Shown one piece after another: positions 7,926-16,517 of a stretch of 64,000 nt of DNA. The position numbers and the translations under genes are program-made. The stretch lies in NCBI RefSeq assembly GCF_014647595.1, contig NZ_BMPM01000006.1:62001-126000 (forward strand), read 5' to 3'. Source of the DNA: Paenarthrobacter histidinolovorans. Lineage in GTDB: Bacteria; Actinomycetota; Actinomycetes; Actinomycetales; Micrococcaceae. The notes beneath the pieces were generated by a model that was not told the DNA's origin, did not search any database, and worked only from the letters and a program-made list of their open reading frames with translations. The number at the start of each line of letters is the position of its first letter. The first letter of the stretch is position 1.

Positions 7926-8428
7926 GTGGACAAAGCTCCAGCGCCGTCCCAGAAGACTCAGTGCCCGAAGACTCAGTGCCGGGAGACTCAGTGCAGGGAG
8001 AATCAGAAGAATCAGCCCAGGCCCGCGAGCTCCGGGAGACCCTGGGCACTGGCCTTGGGACCGCCCAGGAACATCTCCAACAGAATGGCGGCTTCTTCCC
8101 CTTCGGAATCACGCTTGGGAGTGATGGCGAACTCCGGATCGTCATGGTGACTCCCGGTGAACCTGACGAGGATGGCGAGGTCGACGCCGGTCAAATGCTG
8201 ACCGATCTCCACGAACTGTTGCGCCAAGGCCGGGACGAGTTCCGTGCGGTGGCTATCGTCAGCGACGTCAGCCTACCCGAGCACGGTTCCGACGGCATTC
8301 ATGGCGCGGCGGAGCACCGTGATGGTGCTGTGCTGGCCGCCATCATTCCTTATGTCCCCGGAGCCGAGGGTTTCATCTTCGCTGCCATGGAACCGGATAC
8401 CCACGAGCCATCCATCTGGGTGGACTAG
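7922..8428 (+). CDS. uncharacterised single-domain paralogue of the upstream protein
   Basis: 168 residues from ATG 7922 (ATGA overlap with the upstream stop; an in-frame GTG 7913 is less likely). Residues ~40-150 repeat the upstream domain: AQEHLQQNGGFFPFGITLGSDGEL, an acidic GEPDEDGEVDAGQ loop, a helix, and FRAVAIVSDVSL. A low-complexity acidic N-terminus (PEDSVPEDSVPGDS) precedes it and comes from a 15-bp DNA repeat. The tight overlap suggests the two proteins act together, possibly as partners made in stoichiometric amounts. Function unknown. Confidence 0.85.
   Translation: MSGQSSSAVPEDSVPEDSVPGDSVQGESEESAQARELRETLGTGLGTAQEHLQQNGGFFPFGITLGSDGELRIVMVTPGEPDEDGEVDAGQMLTDLHELLRQGRDEFRAVAIVSDVSLPEHGSDGIHGAAEHRDGAVLAAIIPYVPGAEGFIFAAMEPDTHEPSIWVD
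7952..7996 (+). repeat. 15-bp tandem repeat x3 inside the gene
   Basis: GAAGACTCAGTGCCC (7952-7966) is followed by two copies with one and three changes (7967-7981, 7982-7996). It encodes (P/Q)xDSV repeats in a disordered N-terminus. The period is a multiple of three, so copy-number change would keep the frame. Confidence 0.85.
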
Positions 8429-8450
8429 ACCCACCGCCTAGACTGATCCC

Positions 8451-8918
8451 ATGAAAATCAACGCCTTCGCAGATGTGAGCCTTCGGGCCATCATGGTGTT
8501 GGCTGCGGCTCCTGAGGGTGCACTGCTGACCACCCAGGCAGTGGCAGATGCCGTGGGAACTCCCTACAACCACGTCAGCAAAGCTATGGTCCGTTTGCGT
8601 TCCCTCGGGCTCATCGACGTCGAACGCGGCAGGCTGGGCGGATCCCGGTTGAGCGAAGCCGGGCGGAGAGCCACCGTGGGTGAGGTGCTGCGCCATCTGG
8701 ACAGCCGGCAGGACCCGGCGGAGTGCCAGTCTGCCACCAAGAACTGCCCGCTCATCACCGAGTGCGGACTCCGTCACGCCATGACCCGCGCCAGGGAGGC
8801 GTTCTACCGTGAACTCGACACAGTGGTTATCTCGTCCCTCCCCCACGCCCGGCAGATGGACCCGGTATTTCAATCGATCGGGCTTCGGCCTGAGATCCGG
8901 ATGCCGGCAGCGCAGTAA
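8451..8918 (+). CDS. nsrR: Rrf2-family nitric-oxide-sensing repressor NsrR
   Basis: 155 residues. The Rrf2 winged helix occupies the first ~80 residues (ALLTTQAVADAVGTPYNHVSKAMVRL as helix-turn-helix). Three cysteines follow (C92, C99, C105), the number and region used by NsrR to hold an NO-sensitive Fe-S cluster. It is followed directly by the flavohaemoglobin gene, whose promoter carries a near-perfect NsrR-type palindrome, which supports the identity strongly. TAGACT lies 7 bases before the ATG, so the mRNA may be leaderless. Loss of the cluster on NO exposure would release hmp. Confidence 0.9.
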   Translation: MKINAFADVSLRAIMVLAAAPEGALLTTQAVADAVGTPYNHVSKAMVRLRSLGLIDVERGRLGGSRLSEAGRRATVGEVLRHLDSRQDPAECQSATKNCPLITECGLRHAMTRAREAFYRELDTVVISSLPHARQMDPVFQSIGLRPEIRMPAAQ

Positions 8919-8980
8919 CGGCCTGCCGCACCGCAGAAGCGCTCCCTTCCCTTTCATCCCCCGTGCGATTTGCACATGAA

Positions 8981-8997
8981 TTCTACGAGGTGTAGAA
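8981..8997. promoter_or_regulatory. inverted repeat upstream of the hmp -10 region
   Basis: TTCTAC and GTAGAA are separated by 5 bp, 11 bp upstream of the NsrR-type operator. It differs from that operator in sequence. It overlaps where a -35 element would sit relative to TATAAA (9005-9010). Confidence 0.45.
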
Positions 8998-9007
8998 CTT
9001 GGGGTAT

Positions 9008-9036
9008 AAATACACGCATTTCAAATGCTTGTATTT
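9008..9036. promoter_or_regulatory. NsrR operator of hmp
   Basis: A 29-bp palindrome centred on C9022 with 13 of 14 pairs matching (TACACGCATTT / AAATGCTTGTA core). It fits the published NsrR consensus of the form ATGCATTT-N-AAATGCAT. It starts inside the putative -10 element TATAAA, so occupancy would block polymerase. It ends 42 bp before the hmp start. Confidence 0.88.
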
Positions 9037-9078
9037 TCCGGCCGGACAAAAAGCCCAGCCCAAACCGCCAGGAGAAAC

Positions 9079-10236
9079 ATGCTCTCGGAAAAATCCCGCC
9101 CCGTCATTGAAGCCACGCTGCCCCTGGTGGGATCGCGGATAGGCGAAATCACCACGGATTTCTACAACCGCCTCTTCGCAGCACACCCCGAGCTCCTGGA
9201 CGGCCTGTTCAGCCGCTCCAACCAGCGTTCGGGAGAACAACAGAAGGCACTCGCCGGGAGCATCGCCGCTTTCGCGACACACCTGGTCAACAACCCCGCC
9301 ACGCTTCCCGAGAAGGTCCTGTCACGCATCGCGCACAAGCACGCTTCCCTGGGCATCGTCAAAGAGCAGTACGGCGTGGTGTACGAACACCTGTTCGCGG
9401 CCATCGCTGCTGATCTGGCTGACGTCATCACTCCGGAAATCGCCGAGGCCTGGACTGAGGTCTACTGGCTCATGGCAGACGCCCTGATCAAACTTGAGAA
9501 GGACCTGTACGCTTCCCAGGCAAACAGCCGGATGTGGATGCCGTGGCGGGTGGTGGCAAAGGATGCGGCGGGCAAAGACGCGATCACTTTCACTTTGGAA
9601 CCTGCGGACCACACCCCCGTCACCGAAGCTACGCCCGGCCAGTACGTCAGCGTCAAAGTAACGCTCGCTGATGGCCTGCGCCAGGTCCGGCAGTATTCAT
9701 TGTCCGGCGATGCCGGCACCAAGCGGGTCTTTACCACCAAGCTGAACGACGGCGGCGAGGTCTCCACCGCACTGCACGCCGCCGTCGAGCCCGGCGACAT
9801 TCTGGAAATTTCGAATCCCTACGGTGAGATCACCCTCAAGGACGGCGATGGTCCTGTGATCCTCGCTTCGGCCGGCATCGGTTGTACTCCCACGGCCTCC
9901 ATCCTGCGTTCGCTCGCGGAATCCGGTACAGACCGCCAGGTCATGGTGCTGCACGCAGAAAAGGCTATGGATCACTGGGCACTGAGCGGACAGATGACAG
10001 AAGACGCAGCGAAAATCGACGCCGAACTCCGGCTGTGGCTCGAAACCCCGCACGCCGGCGCCAACGACGGCTTCATGTCATTGCGTGAAGTGGATTTGCC
10101 GGCCGATGCGTCACTGTACCTCTGCGGCCCGCTCCCCTTCATGAAAAAGATCCGTGACGAAGCAATCGACGCCGGGATTCCGGCCACCCGGATCCACTAC
10201 GAAGTTTTTGGACCGGACGTCTGGCTCGCCAGCTAG
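9079..10236 (+). CDS. hmp: flavohaemoglobin, nitric oxide dioxygenase
   Basis: 385 residues from ATG 9079, with AGGAGAA just upstream; an upstream in-frame ATG at 9025 lies inside the operator and is rejected. Domains in order: globin (1-~145, proximal His in AHKHASLG, about H88), FAD-binding barrel with RQYSLS (204-209), and an NAD(P)H-binding module with ASAGIGCTP and CGPLPFMK. It oxidises NO to nitrate using O2 and NAD(P)H in the cytosol. It is controlled by the adjacent NsrR and ends at a strong bidirectional hairpin. Length and motifs are standard. Confidence 0.96.
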   Translation: MLSEKSRPVIEATLPLVGSRIGEITTDFYNRLFAAHPELLDGLFSRSNQRSGEQQKALAGSIAAFATHLVNNPATLPEKVLSRIAHKHASLGIVKEQYGVVYEHLFAAIAADLADVITPEIAEAWTEVYWLMADALIKLEKDLYASQANSRMWMPWRVVAKDAAGKDAITFTLEPADHTPVTEATPGQYVSVKVTLADGLRQVRQYSLSGDAGTKRVFTTKLNDGGEVSTALHAAVEPGDILEISNPYGEITLKDGDGPVILASAGIGCTPTASILRSLAESGTDRQVMVLHAEKAMDHWALSGQMTEDAAKIDAELRLWLETPHAGANDGFMSLREVDLPADASLYLCGPLPFMKKIRDEAIDAGIPATRIHYEVFGPDVWLAS

Positions 10237-10290
10237 CCACGAACCACCAAGGCAAGGAACCGCCAACGCCAGGAACCCCCAACGCCAGGC

Positions 10291-10340
10291 ACGACGGCGG
10301 CCCGCCACCTTTCAAGAGAAAGGTGACGGGCCGTCGTCGT
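10291..10340. terminator. bidirectional terminator between hmp and pckG
   Basis: A 23-bp stem (10291-10313 with 10318-10340; one mismatch, one G-T pair) closes an AAGA loop between convergent hmp and pckG. There is no long T-run, but stem length and position make it the shared stop. Confidence 0.75.
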
Positions 10341-10371
10341 TCACTTAAGAACGCCGTTGTTCCTAAGAGGT

Positions 10372-12198
10372 CTAGCCCAGACGGGTTTTGAGTCCGTCCA
10401 GCTCCGACTGGAGCGCCGCCGGGAGGGATTCGCCGAAGTTCGCGAACCATTCCTCGATGGACGCCAGTTCGGTTGCCCACTCGTCGGCGTCGACGCGCAC
10501 AGCGGCTTCAACCTCGGCCGGGGTCATGTCCAGGCCCTCGAGGTCGATGGACTCGCCGGTCGGGACGAAGCCGATGGGGGTTTCCACGGCGTCGGCCTTG
10601 CCCTCGAGGCGCTCGATGGCCCACTTGAGCACACGGGCGTTGTCCCCGAAGCCAGGCCAGGCGAAGCCGCCTTCAGCCGTGCGACGGAACCAGTTCACCA
10701 GGAAGATCTTGGGCAGACGCTCCGGGTTGGCCTTGGCGGACAAGTTCACCCAGTGGTTCAGGTAATCGCCTGCGTCGTAGCCGATGAACGGCAGCATGGC
10801 CATGGGGTCGCGGCGAACAACGCCAACTGCACCGGCGGCAGCAGCCGTGGTTTCCGAGGACAGCGTGGAGCCCATGAAGATACCGTTGGACCAGCTGCGG
10901 GCTTCGGTCACCAAGGGGATGGTGGTTTTGCGGCGGCCGCCGAACAGGATCGCGGACAGTTCCACGCCCTCCGGGCTGAAGTACTCCTCGGCCAGCATGT
11001 CGATCTGGTCGATCGGCGTGCAGAAGCGGGAGTTGGGGTGTGCTGCCGGGGCGTCGGAGTCCGGGGTCCAGGACTCGCCACGCCAGTCGGTCAGGTGCGC
11101 CGGAGTGTCCTCCGTCATGCCTTCCCACCACACACCGCCGTCGTCAGTCAGTGCGACGTTGGTGAAGATGCTGTTGCCCTTGGCGATGGCGCGCATGGCG
11201 TTGGGGTTGGTGCCCCAGCCAGTGCCGGGCGCGACGCCGAACAGGCCGGCCTCAGGGTTGACGGCGCGAAGTTCGCCTTCCTTGCCGAAGCGCATCCAGG
11301 TGATGTCGTCGCCGAGGGTCTCCACCTTCCAGCCCTTGATGGTGGGATCCAGCAGGGCGAGATTGGTTTTACCGCAAGCAGACGGGAACGCAGCGGAGAC
11401 GTAGTAGGTCTTCTGCTCCGGGGACGTCAGCTTCAGGATGAGCATGTGCTCGGCGAGCCAGCCCTCGTCGCGGGCCATGACGGAGGCGATACGCAGTGCG
11501 TAGCACTTCTTGCCCAGGAGGGCGTTTCCGCCGTAACCGGATCCGAAGGACCAGATGGAGCGCTCTTCGGGGAAGTGGACGATCCACTTGTCCGGGTTGC
11601 AGGGCCAAGCGACGTCGGCCTGGCCGGCTTCCAGCGGTGCGCCCAGCGAGTGGAGGGCGGGAACAAAGAATGCGTCGGTCTGGGTGATGCGGTCCAGCAC
11701 GTCCGTGCCGATGCGGGCCATGATGCGCATCGAGGCTACGACGTAGGCGGAGTCGGTGATCTCAACGCCAAATTTGGGGTCTTCCGCGTCAAGGTGGCCC
11801 ATGACGAACGGGATGACGTACATGGTACGGCCACGCATGGAGCCGGCGAGCAGGCCGCGCAGCTTCTGCTTCATCTCAGCCGGAGCCATCCAGTTGTTGG
11901 TGAAGCCTGCGTCGCGCTCGTTCTCGGAGCAGATGAAGGTCTGCTCTTCCACGCGGGCAACGTCAGCGGGGTCCGAGAACGCCGCGAAGGAATTCGGGAA
12001 CGTTTCCGGGTTGAGGCGCTTCAGTGTGCCGGCCTCGACCAGTTCATCGGTGAGCTTCTTGTTTTCTGCTTCGCTGCCATCAACCCAGTGGATGCGGTCC
12101 GGCTGAGTCAGCTCGGCAACTTCCTCAACCCAGGCCAGCAGGCGTGCATGCGTAGTAGGTGCCTTCTCAAGCAGCGGCAGTCGCGCCAGATCGCCCAT
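10372..12198 (-). CDS. pckG: phosphoenolpyruvate carboxykinase (GTP)
   Basis: 608 residues, the usual length of the GTP-dependent enzyme. The P-loop [11 protein letters not shown] with the reactive cysteine lies near residues 270-281, followed by [12 protein letters not shown] and [13 protein letters not shown], all family hallmarks. It converts oxaloacetate to PEP with GTP, the gate to gluconeogenesis. AGGAAGG lies well placed before the ATG. Upstream are a perfect GTGA-N6-TCAC (CRP/GlxR-type) site at 12349-12362 and a sequence matching the operators of the neighbouring sialic-acid cluster at 12275-12285, so carbon-source regulation is likely. Confidence 0.97.
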   Translation of the reverse strand: MGDLARLPLLEKAPTTHARLLAWVEEVAELTQPDRIHWVDGSEAENKKLTDELVEAGTLKRLNPETFPNSFAAFSDPADVARVEEQTFICSENERDAGFTNNWMAPAEMKQKLRGLLAGSMRGRTMYVIPFVMGHLDAEDPKFGVEITDSAYVVASMRIMARIGTDVLDRITQTDAFFVPALHSLGAPLEAGQADVAWPCNPDKWIVHFPEERSIWSFGSGYGGNALLGKKCYALRIASVMARDEGWLAEHMLILKLTSPEQKTYYVSAAFPSACGKTNLALLDPTIKGWKVETLGDDITWMRFGKEGELRAVNPEAGLFGVAPGTGWGTNPNAMRAIAKGNSIFTNVALTDDGGVWWEGMTEDTPAHLTDWRGESWTPDSDAPAAHPNSRFCTPIDQIDMLAEEYFSPEGVELSAILFGGRRKTTIPLVTEARSWSNGIFMGSTLSSETTAAAAGAVGVVRRDPMAMLPFIGYDAGDYLNHWVNLSAKANPERLPKIFLVNWFRRTAEGGFAWPGFGDNARVLKWAIERLEGKADAVETPIGFVPTGESIDLEGLDMTPAEVEAAVRVDADEWATELASIEEWFANFGESLPAALQSELDGLKTRLG

Positions 12199-12274
12199 TG
12201 CGGTTCCCTTCCTCGGGTTCAGTGGTGTGTCCTAAACGATAGGGGCCGCGGACCAGACCATTCCGCTGTCAGAC

Positions 12275-12285
12275 ATCGGACATCC
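12275..12285. promoter_or_regulatory. possible FCD-GntR half site upstream of pckG
   Basis: ATCGGACATCC followed by ACC resembles ATCGGATGTCCCACC at 13610 and ATCGGACGTCC at 13783, both near the sialic-acid regulator. The minus-strand pckG start is 77 bp away. Confidence 0.35.
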
Positions 12286-12348
12286 ACCTTGCCGAAAAGT
12301 AAAAACCCCTAGAATTCAACGTTCCCGATTCCCGAGGAAGGAATTTAA

Positions 12349-12362
12349 GTGACTAAGGTCAC
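12349..12362. promoter_or_regulatory. CRP/GlxR-type site between pckG and tRNA-Arg
   Basis: GTGACTAAGGTCAC matches the GTGA-N6-TCAC core of cAMP-receptor-type regulators exactly and lies 151 bp upstream of pckG. A second perfect palindrome TAGACCGGTCTA follows at 12364-12375 with no assigned binder. Confidence 0.5.
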
Positions 12363-12400
12363 GTAGACCGGTCTAGTTGCGCAGATTACAGCTTTTCGAT

Positions 12401-12429
12401 TTGGAACTTCCCATGAACTTCTGTAAAGT
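12401..12429 (+). promoter_or_regulatory. tRNA-Arg promoter
   Basis: TTGGAA (12401-12406) and TAAAGT (12424-12429) are separated by 17 bp, about 53 bp before the tRNA. The spacing and sequences fit a sigma-70-type promoter. Confidence 0.5.
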
Positions 12430-12482
12430 TTATTGAGGTTCGAGGGGGTCAGAGAAACAGACCGCCGGAAACCACACGAAAT

Positions 12483-12556
<74 letters not shown>

Positions 12557-12562
12557 CAAATC

Positions 12563-12599
12563 AAGACCCGCACCGGATCACCGGTGCGGGTCTTTTGTT
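12563..12599 (+). terminator. tRNA-Arg terminator
   Basis: A perfect 14-bp stem AAGACCCGCACCGG / CCGGTGCGGGTCTT closes an ATCA loop and is followed by TTGTTTG, 6 bases after the tRNA. Confidence 0.9.
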
Positions 12600-12624
12600 T
12601 GTCCGGCCGTCCCAAACTAAGTAG

Positions 12625-12663
12625 CACTTCAGGCCGTTGTGAGCCTCAGAACGGCCTGAAGTG
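12625..12663. repeat. inverted repeat in the tRNA-Arg / GntR spacer
   Basis: CACTTCAGGCCGTT (12625-12638) and AACGGCCTGAAGTG (12650-12663) pair perfectly over 14 bp with an 11-bp loop, and weaker pairing extends outward (AACTAAGT with GACTCAGTT). No T-run follows and no gene is within it. Confidence 0.6.
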
Positions 12664-12711
12664 CGACTCAGTTGGGCCGGCGCGCGGCGGCAGGTGACCG
12701 GCACGCAGAAA

Positions 12712-12764
12712 ACGCAAGGGCCGCCGTCGTACTTCTGTTGAAAGTACGACGGCGGCCCTTGCGT
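12712..12764. terminator. terminator of the GntR regulator gene
   Basis: A perfect 23-bp stem (12712-12734 with 12742-12764) with a 7-nt loop lies 9 bases beyond the regulator stop codon. Confidence 0.75.
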
Positions 12765-12772
12765 GCAGCGCG

Positions 12773-13501
12773 TTACTCGCCGACGGCCTCGCTGATGCGG
12801 CGACGAATGCCATCGAAATGCCGGTTGAGCAGCTCAGCGGCCGCCACCTTGTCTCCAGCAGCAACTGCGGCGTAGATGTCGCGGTGCATCGCTGCTGTCT
12901 TGACCAGGTCCTCGTTTCCGGGGCCAATCTCCACGTGGATCTTGCGGTAGACCTTCCAGAAGACGCCCATGAGGTTGATGAGGAGCTCGTTGTTGAGGGG
13001 TTCGAAAAGACGGCGGTGGAATTCGGCGTCGGCGGCCACGAAGTTCTCGCCGGCCGCTGCCAGTTCCTCCATCTGCTTGACCGATTCTTCGATGGACGCC
13101 AGCTGCTCTTTAGTCATCACGTCCATGGAGGAACCGATCAGCCCCGACTCAAGGGCCTGGCGCACGTCCACCAACTGCAGCGCCTCGAGGCCCTGGTGAC
13201 GCAGCGAAAGCCTGCCGCGGAAGGTCAGCCCATCGGCGAGCGCATCGAAGTTGCTCGGCGCGACGAACATACCGAACCCGTGACGGATTTCGATGACGCC
13301 CAACGCCTGAAGCACCTTCAGTGACTCGCGGAGGGTGTTGCGCCCTACGCCGAGAGCCACTGACAGTTCGCTTTCCGTGGGCAAGGGATCGCCGGCTTCG
13401 AGCTCGCGCTCAAGGATCAATTCCATAATGTCCGACTGCAATGCACGCAGCCGGGCCTGTGCGCTGAACCGCGCCTGCGGAACCACACCGGAAGTTGTCA
13501 T
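12773..13501 (-). CDS. nanR: GntR-family (FCD) regulator of the sialic-acid cluster
   Basis: 242 residues from ATG 13501, chosen because AAGGAG lies about 9 bases upstream; an in-frame start 21 bases further up is possible. An N-terminal GntR winged helix (ILERELEAGDPLPTESELSVALGVGRNTLRESL) is followed by an all-helical FCD ligand domain with the metal-binding Asp/His pattern (FVAADAEFHRRLFE, then MHRDIYAAV). It is divergent from the ABC importer and sialic-acid genes. The sites at 13610-13620 and 13783-13803 share the ATCGGA-TCC sequence and are good operator candidates. Identity as NanR rests on context: FCD regulators also control other sugar-acid pathways. Confidence 0.78.
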   Translation of the reverse strand: MTTSGVVPQARFSAQARLRALQSDIMELILERELEAGDPLPTESELSVALGVGRNTLRESLKVLQALGVIEIRHGFGMFVAPSNFDALADGLTFRGRLSLRHQGLEALQLVDVRQALESGLIGSSMDVMTKEQLASIEESVKQMEELAAAGENFVAADAEFHRRLFEPLNNELLINLMGVFWKVYRKIHVEIGPGNEDLVKTAAMHRDIYAAVAAGDKVAAAELLNRHFDGIRRRISEAVGE

Positions 13502-13609
13502 GGCTTTCTCCTTGCCGTGCACCGGCCCCCAAGGGTTTGGGGTGGTGCGGTGTTAATATTGAGGCGAGCTTAGCGCTCACCACAGGATGAGTAGCTCGCA
13601 ACATACAAT

Positions 13610-13620
13610 ATCGGATGTCC
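13610..13620. promoter_or_regulatory. operator half site near the nanR promoter
   Basis: ATCGGATGTCC lies 109 bp from the nanR start and shares ATCGGAnrTCC with 13783-13803. It probably mediates autoregulation. The rest of the 13502-13834 spacer holds the importer promoter and operator and no gene. Confidence 0.45.
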
Positions 13621-13740
13621 CACCTCCTTGATAGACATGGTGGGTGATTTCCCCGGATATCCCTGAGATCTCCGCCACGGACCGGCCGTAGCCGGGTAAC
13701 CGCAGGGCGTGCGGATTGCGCCCAGGCCACTGAATCTCAC

Positions 13741-13770
13741 TTGACGTTCCGCTGTGACGGCCCTTACAGT
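13741..13770 (+). promoter_or_regulatory. promoter of the sialic-acid importer operon
   Basis: TTGACG (13741-13746) and TACAGT (13765-13770), 18 bp apart, precede the importer gene. The palindrome at 13783-13803 follows just after the expected start point. Confidence 0.55.
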
Positions 13771-13782
13771 TTCCATACGAGC

Positions 13783-13803
13783 ATCGGACGTCCTACATCC
13801 GAT
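13783..13803. promoter_or_regulatory. palindromic operator upstream of siaE
   Basis: ATCGGACGT-CCT-ACATCCGAT is a 9-3-9 inverted repeat with one mismatch, placed where a bound repressor would block early transcription of the importer. The adjacent FCD-GntR protein is the obvious binder. Confidence 0.6.
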
Positions 13804-13834
13804 AACCCACGAAACTCGAATGGTGAGGCACCCT

Positions 13835-15457
13835 ATGAGCAAGACGATCCAAAGCCTGCCGCTGGTCAACGATGCCAGCCGCCGGAACTTCCTGAAGCTG
13901 AGCGGCGCAGTTGGTGCAGCAGCCGCCTTCACGGCAACCCTTTCTGCGTGCGGCGGCGCTGCCAGCACCACCACAGGCAACACAACGAACACCGCTGCAG
14001 TGAACAAGGACCTCATCATCGAGGCGGGCATCTCCTACGCACTCTCCACAGGCTTCGATCCCCTGAGCTCCTCGGGCGCAACGCCGATGGCAGCAAACCT
14101 GCACATCTTCGAAGGCCTCATCGAACTCCACCCGGCAACCCGCCAGCCCTACAACGCCCTGGCGGCAGCGGACCCGAAGAAGGTCAACGACACCACCTAC
14201 CAGGTGACCATCCGCGAAGGCGCGAAGTTCCACGACGGTTCCCCGGTCACCACGGAAGACGTTGCCTTCTCGTTCACCCGCGTCATGGACCCGGCCAACA
14301 AGTCCCTGTTCTCCCAGTTCATCCCCTTCATCCAGGACGTCAAGCCGCTGGACGCGAAGACGGTGGAATTCACCCTTAAGTACGCCTTCCCCGGCTTCGG
14401 ACCGCGCATCTCCGTAGTGAAGATCGTCCCCAAGGCACCTGCCACGGATTTGAAGGCTTTCGACGCGAAGCCGGTGGGCTCCGGCCCCTACAAGCTGGTC
14501 TCCGCCGTCAAGGACGACAAGATCGTCTTCGAGGCATTTGCCGACTACAACGGCCCCAAACCTGCACTGGCCAAGGGCATGACCTGGCTGCTCCTTTCCG
14601 ACGCCGCAGCCCGCGTCACCGCAGTCCAGTCCGGCCGCGTCCAGGCCATCGAGGACGTCCCCTACCTTGATGTTGACGGCTTGAAGTCAAAGGTAAAGGT
14701 CGAATCCGTACAGTCCTTCGGTCTTCTGTTCCTCATGTTCAACTGCGCCAAGGCACCGTTCGACAACAAGCTGGTCCGCCAGGCCCTGCATTACGGCCTG
14801 GACAAGGAAGCCATCATCAAGAAGGCACTGTTCGGCAACGCCAAGGCAGCCACGTCCTACTTCCAGGAAGGCCACCCGGATTACGTCAAGGCCAAGAACG
14901 TCTACGGCTTTGATACCTCCAAGGCCGCGGACCTGCTGAAGCAGGCCGGCGTCACCAACCTCGAATTCGAGCTGCTCACCACGGACACCGCCTGGGTCAA
15001 GGATGTGGCCCCGCTGATCCTCGAATCGTGGAACAAGATCCCCGGTGTCAAGGTCACGGTCAAGAGCCTCCAGTCCGGCGCTTTGTACAGCGACCGGGTG
15101 GGCAAGGGCGACTACTCCGTGGTCGCAGCACCTGGCGATCCATCAGTCTTTGGCAACGACGCGGACCTCCTCCTGAGCTGGTTCTACTCAGGCGCAACCT
15201 GGATGGACAAGCGCGCCTTCTGGACCACCCCTGAGCGCACCAAGCTGCAGGACCTCATGGACAAGGGCTCCCAGGCATCCGGTGACGACGCCAAGAAGAT
15301 CGTGGGCGAAATCGTGGACATGGTCTCCGATGAAGTTCCCCTGTACCCGGTCTTCCACCGCCAGCTCCCCAGCGCCTGGGACGAGAAGAAGCTCAACGGC
15401 TTCCAGCCGCTGCCCACCACCGGCCTGTCCTTCATCGACGTCGGACGCACGGCCTAA
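13835..15457 (+). CDS. siaE: ABC importer substrate-binding lipoprotein (peptide/opine/sialate SBP_bac_5 family)
   Basis: 540 residues from ATG 13835 (GGTGAGG upstream). The N-terminus has a twin-arginine motif [10 protein letters not shown] and a lipobox LSAC (Cys39), so it is probably a Tat-exported lipoprotein on the outer face of the membrane. The mature part is a family 5 solute-binding protein (HIFEGLIEL, then [25 protein letters not shown] split over the usual region). It begins an operon with two permease and two ATPase domains and then nanA-nanK-nanE. I recall the same order in the Corynebacterium glutamicum SiaEFGI importer, so the predicted ligand is N-acetylneuraminate. Ligand is inferred from context only. 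Confidence 0.82.
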   Translation: MSKTIQSLPLVNDASRRNFLKLSGAVGAAAAFTATLSACGGAASTTTGNTTNTAAVNKDLIIEAGISYALSTGFDPLSSSGATPMAANLHIFEGLIELHPATRQPYNALAAADPKKVNDTTYQVTIREGAKFHDGSPVTTEDVAFSFTRVMDPANKSLFSQFIPFIQDVKPLDAKTVEFTLKYAFPGFGPRISVVKIVPKAPATDLKAFDAKPVGSGPYKLVSAVKDDKIVFEAFADYNGPKPALAKGMTWLLLSDAAARVTAVQSGRVQAIEDVPYLDVDGLKSKVKVESVQSFGLLFLMFNCAKAPFDNKLVRQALHYGLDKEAIIKKALFGNAKAATSYFQEGHPDYVKAKNVYGFDTSKAADLLKQAGVTNLEFELLTTDTAWVKDVAPLILESWNKIPGVKVTVKSLQSGALYSDRVGKGDYSVVAAPGDPSVFGNDADLLLSWFYSGATWMDKRAFWTTPERTKLQDLMDKGSQASGDDAKKIVGEIVDMVSDEVPLYPVFHRQLPSAWDEKKLNGFQPLPTTGLSFIDVGRTA

Positions 15458-15468
15458 GCACCCCTCGC

Positions 15469-15529
15469 GTTGTGGGGCCCGCTCTGCGGCTTGAATCCCC
15501 CAAATAGCCCGCAGAGCGGGCCCCGCAAC
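15469..15529. repeat. dispersed palindromic element, copy 1
   Basis: GTTGTGGGGCCCGCTCTGCGG (15469-15489) and its near-exact complement (15509-15529) form a 21-bp stem with one G-T pair and a 19-bp loop. It lies inside the operon, between siaE and siaF, where a hairpin could protect the upstream mRNA or reduce downstream expression. Relatives lie at 22436, 23390, 28795 and 29556. Confidence 0.85.
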
Positions 15530-15557
15530 CAGCACCACCAACCAACCGGAGAACAAA

Positions 15558-16514
15558 TTGGTCACGATATTGCGTCTGCTTGGCCGCAGGCTTGCAGCAT
15601 TGCCATTGATGATCCTGGGCATTACGTTGCTCGTCTTCCTCGTCCTGCAGGCCGCTCCCGGAGACCAGGCAAGCTCAGCCCTCGGTGACGGCGCCAGCGA
15701 AGAAGCGAAGCAGCAGTACCGCCAAGACAATGGCCTCAACGATCCACTGGTCCTGCAGTACTTCCGATTCCTCGGCAAGCTCCTGCAGTTCGACCTCGGT
15801 ACCACCACCCCGCCGGCCAAATCCGTGGCTTCCATGATCGGCTCGGCATTCCCCCTGACGCTCCAGCTCACTTTCCTGGGCGTCCTCATCGCCATCGTGC
15901 TGTCCCTGGCCTTCGGCATCCTCGGCGCGCTCTACCGGGACAAGTGGCAGGACCAGCTGGTTCGTGTCTTCTCCATCGCCGCGATCGCCACGCCGTCGTT
16001 CTGGCTGGGCATCCTGCTCATCCAGTGGTTCGCCCTGGGTGAGAACCCGATGTTCCCCTCAGGCGGTATTGCGACGCCGGAATCCGGCTTTGGCGGTTGG
16101 CTCAACTCGATGGCCCTCCCGGCTTTGGCCCTCGGCATCCCCGTTTCAGCCTCGCTGATCCGGGTGGTCCGCACCTCGATGGTTGAAGAACTGGACCGCG
16201 ACTACGTCCGCACCGCCATCGGCAACGGTGTCCCGTACCGCGAGGTCGTCTCCAAGAACGTCCTCCGCAACGCGCTCGTCACCCCGGTGACCGTGCTGGG
16301 CCTCCGCGTCGGCTACCTGCTGGGCGGCGCCGTCGTGATTGAAATGATCTTCGCCCTGCCCGGCATGGGCCAGCTGATCCTCAACGGCATCACCAACCTG
16401 GACGTCAACCTGGTCCAGGGCGTGGTGCTCACCATCTCGGTCACCTTCGTTCTGGTGAACATCGTGGTGGACCTTCTCTACCTGCTCATCAACCCCCGAA
16501 TCAGGACGGTATAG
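15558..16514 (+). CDS. siaF: ABC importer permease (DppB/OppB type)
   Basis: 318 residues, starting at TTG 15558 with GGAGAA four bases upstream. It shows the DppB pattern: an N-terminal helix (LPLMILGITLLVFLVLQ), an extracytoplasmic loop, then five helices with the EAA-type coupling segment (TAIGNGVPYREVVSKNVLRNAL). It forms the membrane channel with the permease domain of the next gene, 3 bp downstream. The importer context points to sialic acid, as for siaE. Confidence 0.88.
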   Translation: MVTILRLLGRRLAALPLMILGITLLVFLVLQAAPGDQASSALGDGASEEAKQQYRQDNGLNDPLVLQYFRFLGKLLQFDLGTTTPPAKSVASMIGSAFPLTLQLTFLGVLIAIVLSLAFGILGALYRDKWQDQLVRVFSIAAIATPSFWLGILLIQWFALGENPMFPSGGIATPESGFGGWLNSMALPALALGIPVSASLIRVVRTSMVEELDRDYVRTAIGNGVPYREVVSKNVLRNALVTPVTVLGLRVGYLLGGAVVIEMIFALPGMGQLILNGITNLDVNLVQGVVLTISVTFVLVNIVVDLLYLLINPRIRTV

Positions 16515-16517
16515 CTC

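Noticed and set aside
10357-12312. A 651-codon open frame on the plus strand
   Set aside because: It is antisense to pckG, whose P-loop and length are unmistakable; high GC keeps the opposite frame open.
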